From: Rhizobium indicum
GTDB lineage: Bacteria; Pseudomonadota; Alphaproteobacteria; Rhizobiales; Rhizobiaceae
Length of the DNA stretch: 64,000 bases
Direction of reading: 5' to 3'
Assembly (NCBI RefSeq): GCF_005862305.2
Contig: NZ_CP054024.1
Span: 248,001-312,000, forward strand
Numbering within the stretch: the first letter of the stretch is position 1; every line of letters starts with the position of its first letter. Position numbers and translations under genes: made by a program. Of the stretch, positions 25,713-34,202 are shown piece by piece. The notes beneath the pieces are model-generated. The model saw only the letters and a program-made list of their open reading frames with translations. It made no database searches and had not been told where the DNA came from.

Positions 25713-27734
25713 TTAGCGGGTGCGGTCCCTGTCCTTTTCCTGAGGCGGGCGAAGCTTGATCGATTTTGGTATCTCGCGATCGCGCTGTTGGGTTTTTTGA
25801 GGCTCGCGAACCGATCGATCCGTTTCCGGCCCTGCGTGCTCAGCGTTGGACTGGGCAATGCGCGATGCGTCGACGGAGCGGTTGTTCGAGCTCTTGTTGA
25901 CGATCCCCTGCTCCGCAATGTGATCGCGACCGGCAGCCGACTTGGTTTTGAGGCTGTCCGAACTCCGCTTATCCCTGCCAGACTCCGTTCGGTCTCGATT
26001 CTTGCCAACGCGTGAATCGAGCTGCAGCCCGACGACCTTGCCGATGATCTTCGTCGCCTGTTCGAAGATCAGCCGATCAGATGGGTTGGCAATCTTCGCG
26101 GCAACCGTCAGCGCGGTGTTCGCCAGCGTTTCCTTCGCCGCTTTTGCTTGCGCGGCACTGATGGGTGTGGATCGCAGCATGTGGTCCTCGCCTTTCTCTC
26201 GTGTGGTATCACGGCCTTCGCGGACCGCTGTTTCAAGCCGCCCGTATTCGCGTCGAAGCCCGATGGATAGATCGTGGCTGAGTTCTCGCGCCGTACTGGG
26301 TGCTGATCGGTCCTTCGCAATCCCTTCCAGCATCCGTATGACATACCCGACGGAACGCCGGCTCTGTTCGAGCCGCGTCCTGGCCTCCTCACGCTTCGGC
26401 GCTGTCGGCGCATCGCGGACCTTGGACATTACCTTTTCGATGACGTTTGCTGGCGCCGTCGCGCCCATCCGGCGAAACATTTCCCATTCCCATCGTTTGA
26501 CGGGCGGCGGGCCAGCACGTTCGATGCGCTTCTGACGATCGATCGGGATGCCGCGCTCACGCGCCTTGTCAGCAAAACGGGCCCGCCATTCGGTAAAGTC
26601 GCGGATATTGGGGTTGAGCATCTTTCCGCTGGCATTGCGCAGCGCAACGATGACATGCAGGTGCGGATGTTTTTCAAGATCATTGCGATTATGGACGGCA
26701 TAGGCGTAGCGGTGGCCTGCAAACTGCTCCCTCAGGAAATCTCGACCCGCGAGGATGAACCGGTCGCGATCGACATTGGCGGGTCCCGAGAGCAACAGGT
26801 GCATGAAATCCCGCGGCTGGCGGGTCTGCATAAGAGTACTGACGACTTTGCCCTCGGCCGTGAGTTGCTTATGGTCTTTGGTCGTGACTTCGCGCCGTTT
26901 CCCACCGAGCTCGTAACGGCCGCTCTTACCGGGCCTGTCCTTGACGTGAGTTTTCGTGGACAGCGTTACCTCCGCCCCTGCCCGTTGCATGGCATGTAAG
27001 GTGGCTGTCAGGCCTTTGGGTCCGGAGGAGAATTCGGCCGGATAGCGCGAAGCCGGCGTGATACCGGCGCCGCGCAATGCCCGATCCAGTCGCTCGTCGA
27101 TCACGCGGACGTCATCGATTTCCGCAGGGATACGATTGGCGCTGCTTCGATCCGACCTGTCCTTCTTCTCGTGGGCAATCACCAATGCAAAATGCAAGCG
27201 GGTCCCACCCTTCACACCCTCGCTGACGCTGAAGGCATAGGTTCGATCGGTGTCGCCCGCCTGACGGAACCCGTCTTCCGCAAGCGAACCGAGAGCGCGC
27301 GCTATGTCTTCGCCGTCGGCTTTTTCGAGCTCGTAGCTCAGACGGAGGATGTCCTGGCTGCCTTTCCGGTTGCCAAACTCCCGCTCCCAGGACCGGACGG
27401 CGGCAGTGAGATCGGTGACCTCGCGACCGTCCTGGTCGCGTGCTTTCTCTTCCTTGCTTTGGTAGGCGAGGACGTTGCGGGCCGAACTCGCGCCGGCACC
27501 ATAAGACAAGACCTTGACGACGACCGCATTGTTACCGGCCGCACGGCTGAATGCCGTGGCTGCGCCCGGATGTTTGGCGGAAGACAAGCCAGTGTTCGCA
27601 ACCGTCGGCCTCTTCGCCGATGCACCGCCGCCACCCCCGCGGCGGCGCAACTCGTCTTCGATGAGATCGAAATAGCTCGGCAGCCGACGACTTTCCGATC
27701 TAGATGCGGAGCGACTTCTGGACAGGTCGTTCAT
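25713..27734 (-). CDS. Relaxase (mobilisation nuclease)
   Basis: A 673-residue conjugative relaxase that would nick oriT and carry the strand to the coupling protein. The catalytic region has a Tyr candidate around residues 78-91 (LSYGAGASSARNVLAYQSK) and the metal-binding His motif HPHLHV at 356-361, preceded by His341 and His348. The C-terminal half is charged and basic. The family is MOBP/MOBQ-like; the exact class is not settled. Its start overlaps the accessory gene by 35 bases. Last of a four-gene operon. Confidence 0.82.
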   Translation of the reverse strand: MNDLSRSRSASRSESRRLPSYFDLIEDELRRRGGGGGASAKRPTVANTGLSSAKHPGAATAFSRAAGNNAVVVKVLSYGAGASSARNVLAYQSKEEKARDQDGREVTDLTAAVRSWEREFGNRKGSQDILRLSYELEKADGEDIARALGSLAEDGFRQAGDTDRTYAFSVSEGVKGGTRLHFALVIAHEKKDRSDRSSANRIPAEIDDVRVIDERLDRALRGAGITPASRYPAEFSSGPKGLTATLHAMQRAGAEVTLSTKTHVKDRPGKSGRYELGGKRREVTTKDHKQLTAEGKVVSTLMQTRQPRDFMHLLLSGPANVDRDRFILAGRDFLREQFAGHRYAYAVHNRNDLEKHPHLHVIVALRNASGKMLNPNIRDFTEWRARFADKARERGIPIDRQKRIERAGPPPVKRWEWEMFRRMGATAPANVIEKVMSKVRDAPTAPKREEARTRLEQSRRSVGYVIRMLEGIAKDRSAPSTARELSHDLSIGLRREYGRLETAVREGRDTTREKGEDHMLRSTPISAAQAKAAKETLANTALTVAAKIANPSDRLIFEQATKIIGKVVGLQLDSRVGKNRDRTESGRDKRSSDSLKTKSAAGRDHIAEQGIVNKSSNNRSVDASRIAQSNAEHAGPETDRSVREPQKTQQRDREIPKSIKLRPPQEKDRDRTR

Positions 27735-28092
27735 CGTGGCTCCTGATCAGGTTGGCGATAAAGGTAGACGGCCGAACAAAAGCACCGTCGCGGATGGCGT
27801 CGAGAGCGGTCATCACCTCGTCCAGCTTTTCCGAGATCGCCTCTGCTGCCGCGCCTCTCTGTCCCTCTTCGGCGAGAAATTCCTCGTTCCGAAAAGCAAG
27901 TTCGCGCAGAAACTGGTGTATGTTCGCCAACTGCCGGTCGTGCTCCTCGAGCATCGCGGGAATGTGCATGATCTCTCTGGTGACTATGAGCTTGGCGACA
28001 ATGTTGACCGAGACGTCGAGCCTCCGGGCAAGGGCTTCGACGTTGCTAAGGACGTGAGGGGGCAGGCGGAACATAATGGCAGGTTGGCGCAT
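27700..28092 (-). CDS. Probable relaxosome accessory protein
   Basis: A 130-residue protein. The N terminus (MFRLPPHVLSNVEALARRLD, then VSVNIVAKLIVTREIM) could be a ribbon-helix-helix-like DNA-binding part, followed by a helical segment rich in Glu and Arg. It starts just after the RHH gene stop and overlaps the relaxase start, the place of MobC or VirD1-type proteins that open DNA at oriT. No family is recognised with certainty. Confidence 0.5.
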   Translation of the reverse strand: MRQPAIMFRLPPHVLSNVEALARRLDVSVNIVAKLIVTREIMHIPAMLEEHDRQLANIHQFLRELAFRNEEFLAEEGQRGAAAEAISEKLDEVMTALDAIRDGAFVRPSTFIANLIRSHDERPVQKSLRI

Positions 28093-28095
28093 GGA

Positions 28096-28497
28096 CTACA
28101 GCCCCCTCGCCTTCAGAGCTTCGATAATCAGCCGGTGCGTCGCCGAAGAAAGCTGCTCGTGGCGTTCCAACGAAACCCGAAAGATCTTCGTCAGCACGTC
28201 GTCATCGAGATACAGCGAGATGCGCTTGCGTTTCGTGGCTTCGCCTGCCGCCGTGGCCCCCTTGGATGACGGTCGCTCGCGGCGTTGATTCTTATCCGGG
28301 GTGTTGACTTCCGGTGTACCGACGTTGGGCGTGACGCTCTCACTCTGCTCTCCAGCCGCCTCATCCGGCATCAGCGTTTCAAGATCGATATTGGTCGGCA
28401 TGTAGGAGGTGGCAGTTTCCTCCACCTCCTTCGCCTGGTTCTCTCTCGACCGGGCAAGGGCTAGAATGTTGCCGGCCGGTGTCCTTTCTCCCGCCAT
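28096..28497 (-). CDS. Ribbon-helix-helix-type protein (VirC2-like position)
   Basis: A 133-residue protein. The start at 28497 (MAGERTPAGNILALARSREN) lies 5 bases after the ParA-like stop. An acidic, Pro-rich middle leads to a basic C-terminal domain (KRKRISLYLDDDVLTKIFRV, then RLIIEALKARGL) with the beta-strand-helix-helix pattern of RHH DNA-binding proteins. Position and fold recall VirC2, which follows VirC1 in Ti plasmids. Sequence similarity to VirC2 is not obvious. Confidence 0.5.
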   Translation of the reverse strand: MAGERTPAGNILALARSRENQAKEVEETATSYMPTNIDLETLMPDEAAGEQSESVTPNVGTPEVNTPDKNQRRERPSSKGATAAGEATKRKRISLYLDDDVLTKIFRVSLERHEQLSSATHRLIIEALKARGL

Positions 28498-28501
28498 CTC
28501 T

Positions 28502-29251
28502 CTAAGCCGCCTCCGCCTGCAGGAGGCCGATAAATTCGTTATTGATCTTCTTGACGAGATCGATCGCATCGAGCACGCTCTCGCAAGCCCGACGCTTGGC
28601 CGATGGCGTCAAGGACGGATTATTCTCGATGCTGGCCAGCTTGGAATAGAGCGAGCCAAAGCCGGCCCCGACATCGCTGAAATGGTTGCTCTTGCGAATG
28701 ACGGTCTCCACCATGGGAATCTTGCCGCTCGTCAGGATCGCATGGACTTCCGGAAGCGACCTGTTGTGTTTGAGAGCGATCATGTCGACATAATTCCAGA
28801 TCGCCGCGTAAGGGATCGGTCCCTGCGGCCGCTTTTTGGATATCTCCTTCAATATAGTCGCGACCTTGATCGCTGACGTCGCGGCGGTCGGTTCCGGAAT
28901 GATCGGAATGAGGACCGCGTCGCACTCGTGATAGACCTCGATCGCGCGCTGATGCACATACCCGCCAACGTCATAGATGCGAATATCCGCCTCGGGCGCA
29001 TCGGCCAGCCGGTTCCGGAACCGGTCCCCGGGCGCCACCCGCATATGCAGCAACGTGCCATCAGTCGGCAGCAAACCACGCTTCATCGAAACATTGTACC
29101 AGCGCGTCGACGACTCTTGCTCATCGCAGTCGATGAGCAGCGTTCTGTGCCCCTGTTGCGCGAACTCCGCTGCAAGGTTGACATTCAAGGTCGATTTTCC
29201 TGCACCACCTTTGAACGTTGAGATAGCAAGCGAAAGTGGTTTGACTGCCAT
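28502..29251 (-). CDS. ParA/VirC1-like ATPase
   Basis: A 249-residue deviant-Walker ATPase. The start at 29251 (MAVKPLSLAISTFKGGAGKS) follows GAGGAG; a longer frame upstream is rejected. Walker A is KGGAGKST, and LLIDCDEQESST is the A' region. The gene heads an operon that ends in the relaxase, so it more likely recruits the relaxosome, as VirC1 does, than segregates plasmids; no parB or repABC genes are near. Confidence 0.75.
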   Translation of the reverse strand: MAVKPLSLAISTFKGGAGKSTLNVNLAAEFAQQGHRTLLIDCDEQESSTRWYNVSMKRGLLPTDGTLLHMRVAPGDRFRNRLADAPEADIRIYDVGGYVHQRAIEVYHECDAVLIPIIPEPTAATSAIKVATILKEISKKRPQGPIPYAAIWNYVDMIALKHNRSLPEVHAILTSGKIPMVETVIRKSNHFSDVGAGFGSLYSKLASIENNPSLTPSAKRRACESVLDAIDLVKKINNEFIGLLQAEAA

Positions 29252-29368
29252 GAAACTCCTCATCCTTTGCATTAGAAGTCGCCGGCGCTGCGGGCTTTGC
29301 TCGATCGCAGTGGCGGCCGACACGTTGTGGGGTCCAGCGCCCCGCAACCATGCCAGCAGCCTCCCCTT

Positions 29369-29767
29369 TCAGGCCCGAAGTCTGGCTCGTCGCTGTTCCT
29401 GCTGCCGCGCGGCGATCAAATCGTCATTCAGCCGGTTGATCTCGCGCTCACGGGCCGCATCCGCCACCGGATCCCTCGCCGGCCAAAATCGAAGGATGGG
29501 CAAGAAAAGCAGCGTGAAGAAAGCGACCGCGGCAGCCTTAAACCAGGAAGACTGCGCATAAAGATCCACCGGCCATTGCCATAGCGCTTGCGTCGATTCA
29601 GCCGGCAGAAAGGCATACGAGATCGCCAGGACTATGCCGTATGCAACGAAGGACGCGACGAGAAGGCAGACGGCCGAGACGGCCAAAAAGTTCACGATCA
29701 ATATCAACAACCATGCCGCCCGAAACGGGAAGACGACAACCTTGAGCGCCTTTCTAGCCGCCGCCAT
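29369..29767 (-). CDS. Small inner-membrane protein
   Basis: A 132-residue protein starting at 29767 with AGAAGGGTG upstream. Two or three hydrophobic segments (FRAAWLLILIVNFLAVSAVC, WFKAAAVAFFTLLFLPIL) are followed by a charged coiled tail (EREINRLNDDLIAARQQEQR). No family is recognised. Divergent from the exported-protein operon at 29895, with a shared control region that includes a dyad operator at 29836-29851. Confidence 0.6.
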   Translation of the reverse strand: MAAARKALKVVVFPFRAAWLLILIVNFLAVSAVCLLVASFVAYGIVLAISYAFLPAESTQALWQWPVDLYAQSSWFKAAAVAFFTLLFLPILRFWPARDPVADAAREREINRLNDDLIAARQQEQRRARLRA

Positions 29768-29835
29768 CACCCTTCTCCATCTGCACGTTTCCGGTGTCCG
29801 AAACACATACTGCAATCTTTGCGCATTTTCCATAC

Positions 29836-29851
29836 TTGCACTGCAGTATAA
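29836..29851 (+). promoter_or_regulatory. Dyad operator copy 1 overlapping a -10 box
   Basis: TTGCAC-TGCA-GTATAA: the right half equals the consensus TTATAC-N4-GTATAA, while the left half is diverged. Together with the following T it forms a TATAAT -10 hexamer. It lies about 44 bp before the ATG at 29895 and so is the likely promoter/operator of the exported-protein operon. Confidence 0.6.
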
Positions 29852-29894
29852 TTTCGTGCATTCTCAAAACAGTCAACAGGTGACGGATGCGAGC

Positions 29895-30575
29895 ATGAAC
29901 AATGGCGCATGGAGGTTCGACCGCCTCCTCTTTTGCACCCTTCTAGGCGCCCTGGTTGCCCTGCCCTTTGCCGCGCGGGCCGACACGGCCATTGAGTTTG
30001 TCAGCTACTATCAGAACGCCTATGCAGAGGGCCGCGACCTAATCCCCGGACCGCAAATACCGCTGGACACCTCATCGATCGCGTCCCGACTTGATCTGCA
30101 AACCGTTAGCCCAGAAGCCGCGCTAAGCGGCAACGCTTTTCTCGGCGCCGATGGTTCCGTGATCAAACTGGCCGGCGTTCAGGGTTGCCTGTCGACCGAG
30201 CCACTGGAATTTGCCGGAATGCCGACGACCTGTGCCATGATTTCGCTTGCCGGCATGACTGCGACGCTCGATGAGGCAAAGAAAGGCGCTGGCGACGCAT
30301 TCCCATGCCACGTTTTCGCGCAAAATCCCGGCGGACCAGCGGTGCGTTTTGCCGAATGTTTTTTCGTCGAGAATGGCGCGGTTCGATCGCTCTCCGAGGC
30401 GCTCATCCGCAAGGGCTTGGCGTTCGCTGCCCGTGACCGCGCCGGGCGGCCTGTGTTTCCGGAATATCTGCAAGCCGAGGAAGCCGCACACAGTGAACGA
30501 GCCGGCATCTGGGCGAGCGATCAGTTCGCGCACCCCAATGGGGAACGCTACCCGGTCAATTCGTCGACCAATTGA
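29895..30575 (+). CDS. Exported staphylococcal-nuclease-like protein 1
   Basis: A 226-residue protein with a signal peptide (to ..ALPFAARA). The SNase-like OB fold is suggested by GADGSVIKLAGVQGC, LIRKGLAFAARDRAGR and EEAAHSERAGIWAS, the usual order of this family. Of the catalytic residues, the Arg of 'RLAGID' is Lys and the Asp is Gln (KLAGVQ), so nuclease activity is doubtful. The stop overlaps the ATG of the next paralogue. First gene after operator copy 1. Confidence 0.65.
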   Translation: MNNGAWRFDRLLFCTLLGALVALPFAARADTAIEFVSYYQNAYAEGRDLIPGPQIPLDTSSIASRLDLQTVSPEAALSGNAFLGADGSVIKLAGVQGCLSTEPLEFAGMPTTCAMISLAGMTATLDEAKKGAGDAFPCHVFAQNPGGPAVRFAECFFVENGAVRSLSEALIRKGLAFAARDRAGRPVFPEYLQAEEAAHSERAGIWASDQFAHPNGERYPVNSSTN

Positions 30576-31225
30576 TGCGGATTGGGTTCCTTATGTTCAT
30601 TTCCACGATCACAGCTTCCGGTGTCTATGCTGCCACGACAATCATGCCGATGCTCGCCAACGGCAATGTCATGCGCGAATCGTATTTCTGGCCACCGGTC
30701 GTTCCTGTTCAGGCATCGCAAACCGACATTCCCTCGGCCGTTGACGCTGGTGGCGCCCAACCCGAATTCGTTCCGTTCCCCACGCAGGCGCAGTTCGAGA
30801 CGGGCGACACCTGGATCTCCGGCGGGCGACGCTATCGCCTCTACGGTCTGCAGGCCTGTCTTCGTGGAACCAATGTCACCGTCTTTGCCGGCGTTGTCCG
30901 GGATTGCGGAGAGCTCGATCTGATCATGGCGCAGGCGTTGATCCGAGACACGAGGCCCGTCTGCGCGACCATCAAAAATCTCGACCAGAACAACGCGGTC
31001 GTCGCATGCCAAACGACGACAGGCCGGCATCGGTACGACCTGGCAACCTATATGATTGCCCAAGGTTGGGGATTTGCAGCCGTCGACAGCGCGGGGCAAC
31101 TGATCGTTCCAGGTTACAGAGTTGCTGAGGAAAGTGCGCGTTCGGCGCGCGCAGGACTTTGGGCATATTCGGACCTGCCGCATCCGGTTTCCGTTCTCCA
31201 ACAACAGGCGGGGGCACAACAATGA
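30575..31225 (+). CDS. Exported staphylococcal-nuclease-like protein 2
   Basis: A 216-residue protein with an N-terminal hydrophobic signal (MRIGFLMFISTITASGVYAA). The fold markers are RRYRLYGLQACLRG, MIAQGWGFAAVD and EESARSARAGLWAY. The Arg of the SNase motif is present, but the Asp of 'GID' is Gln (RLYGLQ) and the DGDT motif is missing. Overlaps the genes on both sides (ATGA-type), so it is translationally coupled. Confidence 0.65.
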   Translation: MRIGFLMFISTITASGVYAATTIMPMLANGNVMRESYFWPPVVPVQASQTDIPSAVDAGGAQPEFVPFPTQAQFETGDTWISGGRRYRLYGLQACLRGTNVTVFAGVVRDCGELDLIMAQALIRDTRPVCATIKNLDQNNAVVACQTTTGRHRYDLATYMIAQGWGFAAVDSAGQLIVPGYRVAEESARSARAGLWAYSDLPHPVSVLQQQAGAQQ

Positions 31226-31818
31226 GAGTTGTGGCTGCCTCCATAGTATGGTTCGCAATGGCACCGACGGCATTGTTTGCGCAAAGCCGCCCAACCGATG
31301 TGCCGCGTCAGATCTACGGCAAGGTTCAGGTCGTTGATGCGACCACGTTTGAATTCCTCAAGAGCCGACAGATCGTCCGCCTGGCGGGATATGAAGCTCC
31401 TCGCCTTGAGCAGACGGCGACAAGCGATGGCGTGGAGTGGCCCGCCGGTCAGGTCTCGCGCGCGTGGATGATCCTCCGGACACTTGGGCAGAACGTCAAC
31501 TGCGCGCCGGTTGACCGCGACACCAATAAGGTCCTGATTGCCCATTGCTTCGTCGGCGAGACAAATCTCGCAGCGACGGCAATTGCGGAGGGTATCGGCT
31601 ATGCCTTCAATTACCGCAACGAACCCCAGGTCGCTGCCTATTTCGATATCGAGCGAAAAGCCAGGGGGCTGGGCTATGGCGTTTGGTCGTCACCGGATCT
31701 GCTTCCCCCTTGGCTTTACACCGCATCGGCGGTGGCCGCGGAGAAGTCGGACGGCCAATCACCAGAAGCCGAGACGGGCCTGCCTCTGCCGTTGCCTGTT
31801 ACCCAAGCGGCTCGGTGA
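31222..31818 (+). CDS. Exported staphylococcal-nuclease-like protein 3
   Basis: A 198-residue protein with a signal peptide ending ..TALFAQ. This copy is nearest to true SNases: VQVVDATTFEFL (for VVDGDT), VRLAGYEAPRLEQ (for RLAGIDAPE), AIAEGIGYAFNY and ERKARGLGYGVWSS. Even so, the second Asp of DGDT and the Asp of GID are not kept. The three tandem copies are similar in layout but not near-identical. Confidence 0.7.
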   Translation: MRVVAASIVWFAMAPTALFAQSRPTDVPRQIYGKVQVVDATTFEFLKSRQIVRLAGYEAPRLEQTATSDGVEWPAGQVSRAWMILRTLGQNVNCAPVDRDTNKVLIAHCFVGETNLAATAIAEGIGYAFNYRNEPQVAAYFDIERKARGLGYGVWSSPDLLPPWLYTASAVAAEKSDGQSPEAETGLPLPLPVTQAAR

Positions 31819-31843
31819 ACTTAAAGACGTGCAAGGAGATTGA

Positions 31844-32158
31844 ATGAATCGCATCTTTTGCTCCCTCGGTGTCACGGCAATTCTGCTCGTCCTCGCTCCG
31901 GTCGCGAGCGGCGCGCAAGATAGCGCCACTCCTAATCTGACCGAGCAGCTTGATCCGGACTTTTGCGGCGCGGGCGGCGCCGGCTGCGATCCGACGGACG
32001 TGCAGCAATGGAAAGCAATTGGCAACAGGCTTGCCGACCTGTCGTCGGCAGACCTTAGCCAATACGCTTACGCCTGCGCCAAGCATGCGGACTGGAAGAA
32101 GGAGTGCGAGACCGATCCGGTTGCTGTCCTCAAGCGACTGGGCATCGAGGGGTATTGA
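31844..32158 (+). CDS. Small exported Cys-containing protein
   Basis: A 104-residue protein with a signal peptide (MNRIFCSLGVTAILLVLAPV, cut near ASGAQ). The mature part has four Cys (CGAGGAGC, YACAKHADWKKEC) that could form two disulfides. No family is recognised. It follows the SNase-like trio in the same direction with AAGGAG upstream, so it is likely co-transcribed. Confidence 0.6.
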   Translation: MNRIFCSLGVTAILLVLAPVASGAQDSATPNLTEQLDPDFCGAGGAGCDPTDVQQWKAIGNRLADLSSADLSQYAYACAKHADWKKECETDPVAVLKRLGIEGY

Positions 32159-32166
32159 GGTTCCCG

Positions 32167-32538
32167 ATGGCCAAGCGTCCCGATACCGCAGTGATTGCTG
32201 CCGCCATCGCCCTCCTTGCTGGAACAGCGGGAGGATATGCGATCAGTGAGCTGGCGCGAACCGGTCATATCGCAGACCTGGAAAAAGAGATCGTCCGACT
32301 GAAGGAGTCGGCACAGCAACCGTTGCCCGTGGACGCTCCGAGTGACGAAGAGGCAAGTGCTGCGATCGCGAAGTCAGGCCGTTCAATCAGGATCTCGGAG
32401 TGCAAGCCGCGCGAGGCAGTACCTGGCGTCACCTGTACCGGCATCATCACGACAACGTCAAGCTCCTTTACCGGCTCGGCGCAACCGGGCGTGCTTTCCT
32501 TTGCGAGGATCGACGGTGCCTGGGCGCAAATCCAGTAG
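32167..32538 (+). CDS. Membrane-anchored periplasmic protein of unknown function
   Basis: A 123-residue protein. One N-terminal membrane helix (TAVIAAAIALLAGTAGGYAI) leads to a short coiled-coil (HIADLEKEIVRLKESAQQ) and a C-terminal domain with two Cys (SECKPREAVPGVTC) that may pair. It starts 8 bases after the previous stop. No family is recognised. The two-Cys layout and context suggest part of the conjugation envelope set. Confidence 0.55.
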   Translation: MAKRPDTAVIAAAIALLAGTAGGYAISELARTGHIADLEKEIVRLKESAQQPLPVDAPSDEEASAAIAKSGRSIRISECKPREAVPGVTCTGIITTTSSSFTGSAQPGVLSFARIDGAWAQIQ

Positions 32539-32557
32539 TCGATAACGGAGGCGAATT

Positions 32558-33103
32558 ATGAGACCGTCGCTGATTTTGGTCGCAGCATTGACTGGGACAG
32601 CCCTTGGCGCCCTGGCCGGCCGCGCAAAAGCCGAGGACGCCTCGTGGGGATGCCAAGTTCTGTTGTGTGCGGCATCGCAGAATCCGTCCTGGCGCGGCGT
32701 TGCCTATTGCGTTCCACCTATGACAAAGCTCATTGCCGCGATGAAGGAACCGGGATTTTCCTGGCCGATTTGCCATGAGGCCAAGGCCGGCAAGCCGGGG
32801 CGAGAAAACTACGAAGATTGCCCGGCCGGAACGACGGTCGGCTATAGCTCGCAAGGCGACGGTGGCTGGCGCGGCGAGCCCGACCAGTGCATCAAAACAG
32901 TCGATGTCTGCCGATCACCGATCGAGCGCAATGCCCACACGAGACAGTCAGGTATGACGATAGAGCGCAGTTTCGGCAACGGCCATGATGGCTGCATCCA
33001 GCAAGTTGCCACGCCGCGACCGCGGCGAGCCGATCCCTATTTCTTCGATATCCCGAACGACCAAGGCGTGAAGGAAAGGTTCTGGTTTAACCTCGATCAC
33101 TAA
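32558..33103 (+). CDS. TrbM-like exported conjugation protein
   Basis: A 181-residue protein with a signal peptide (to ..GRAKA). The start of the mature part, EDASWGCQVLLCAASQNPSW followed by RGVAYCVPPMTKLIAAM, has the Cys and Pro spacing of the TrbM/KikA family found in conjugation regions. Seven or more Cys imply a disulfide-bonded periplasmic protein. Last gene of the + strand set that begins at 29895. TrbM's molecular role is not established. Confidence 0.6.
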   Translation: MRPSLILVAALTGTALGALAGRAKAEDASWGCQVLLCAASQNPSWRGVAYCVPPMTKLIAAMKEPGFSWPICHEAKAGKPGRENYEDCPAGTTVGYSSQGDGGWRGEPDQCIKTVDVCRSPIERNAHTRQSGMTIERSFGNGHDGCIQQVATPRPRRADPYFFDIPNDQGVKERFWFNLDH

Positions 33104-33145
33104 AACTAAATTCGCGCAGGCCGATCGTGCGCTATGACAGGAAAA

Positions 33146-33487
33146 TCATGACGTGGTCTCGGGAGCTTTTTTCTTCCCTCGGTGCGCTTTCAACGCTTCT
33201 ATCCGAGAGAGATCGTCTTCGGTGACCCTGAGCAAATCCTCGATCATGACATCCCATTCGCGCTGCATCTTGTCGAGGGTCGACAGCTTGACGTCACGCA
33301 TGGCGCGGGTCACTTGCGACATATAGGCCTCCGACACACCGAGTTGCTCGGCCAGATCCTTGTTCGACAAGCCCCGCTCGGCCTTCAATCGGCGCAGGCC
33401 GATCGCGAGCCTTTCTTGAAACGACAGCGCCTTCAATGTCGAAACGTCGTCTGCTTTGCCGGACGGATCGTCTTTCAGACGAGACAT
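33146..33487 (-). CDS. XRE-family transcriptional regulator
   Basis: A 113-residue protein with a central helix-turn-helix (LRRLKAERGLSNKDLAEQLG, then VSEAYMSQVTRAMRDVKLST) and a charged C-terminal tail. It converges on the TrbM-like gene and lies between two promoters carrying the TTATAC-N4-GTATAA dyad (29836 and 33852). It is therefore a candidate for the protein that binds that operator, but nothing in the sequence proves it. Confidence 0.75.
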   Translation of the reverse strand: MSRLKDDPSGKADDVSTLKALSFQERLAIGLRRLKAERGLSNKDLAEQLGVSEAYMSQVTRAMRDVKLSTLDKMQREWDVMIEDLLRVTEDDLSRIEALKAHRGKKKAPETTS

Positions 33488-33899
33488 AGAACGCCTTCCC
33501 CGGCGGAAGATGTGCTCGATACGGCACGATGAGACGTTTCATCCCGGCGACAGAGGATGCTGCCGCAGCTGCTGGTCCGGGACTTGTTCGAAATTCTACT
33601 GCTCATCCAATGCCTGACGCCGGCTAGAGACCACGATGACCAAGCGTAAACCCTTTGTTGCCTATCTCTTGCATCCAAGCGTTCACAACTTCGTTACACG
33701 TCTTACACTGCGACGATCACGCCCCGCAAGAGGATGTCGCAACCTCCTGGGATCGCCGAGCCCGCTAGTTGGCGCCGTCTTCAATCGGCACGAATCCTCA
33801 TGGACAAGTCCCTCCATAGATTCGAGTCCCTTGCCGCTGCTCGCTCATCACTTATACTGCAGTTATATTTTTCGAAATTGAGTTCGAAGGAGACTCTCG
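33488..33899. other. Divergent regulatory gap
   Basis: A 412-bp gap between the XRE gene and the membrane protein at 33900. It holds dyad operator copy 2 near its right end. The remaining part has no recognised feature. Confidence 0.5.
33852..33867 (+). promoter_or_regulatory. Dyad operator copy 2
   Basis: TTATAC-TGCA-GTTATA: a full left half and a right half with one inserted or changed base. A TATATT-type -10 overlaps it. It is 33 bp upstream of the ATG at 33900 and probably controls that gene and the next. Confidence 0.55.
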
Positions 33900-34193
33900 A
33901 TGACGTCGCTTAAAAAGCATGGCTACCGATTTGACTTGCGGCGGCTCTGTGTGGCGACCCTGGTTCTCGGATTTGTTTTCCTCCTCGCCTGCATCGTAAT
34001 CCGAGACAGCCTCACGCTGGGTTTCGCGATGATGATCCCGATCTATGCCTTCCTTTCGGCTGTGCTCGAAGGTTCGCGCATCGACAAAGGCAGGGCTTGG
34101 AACATCCGAGCTTGGGGAGAGACGATCATCGCCGCAAGCGCCGCTGCCGGTGTGGGATACCTCGGCTATCGGCTCTGGCTCCTCGGTTATTGA
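33900..34193 (+). CDS. Small inner-membrane protein
   Basis: A 97-residue protein with GAAGGAG before its ATG. Three hydrophobic segments (VATLVLGFVFLLACIVI, LGFAMMIPIYAFLSAVL, TIIAASAAAGVGYLGYRLWL). No family is recognised. Ten bases separate it from the next gene, so the two are probably co-transcribed from the promoter with operator copy 2. Confidence 0.65.
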   Translation: MTSLKKHGYRFDLRRLCVATLVLGFVFLLACIVIRDSLTLGFAMMIPIYAFLSAVLEGSRIDKGRAWNIRAWGETIIAASAAAGVGYLGYRLWLLGY

Positions 34194-34202
34194 AGGTCTC
34201 GC

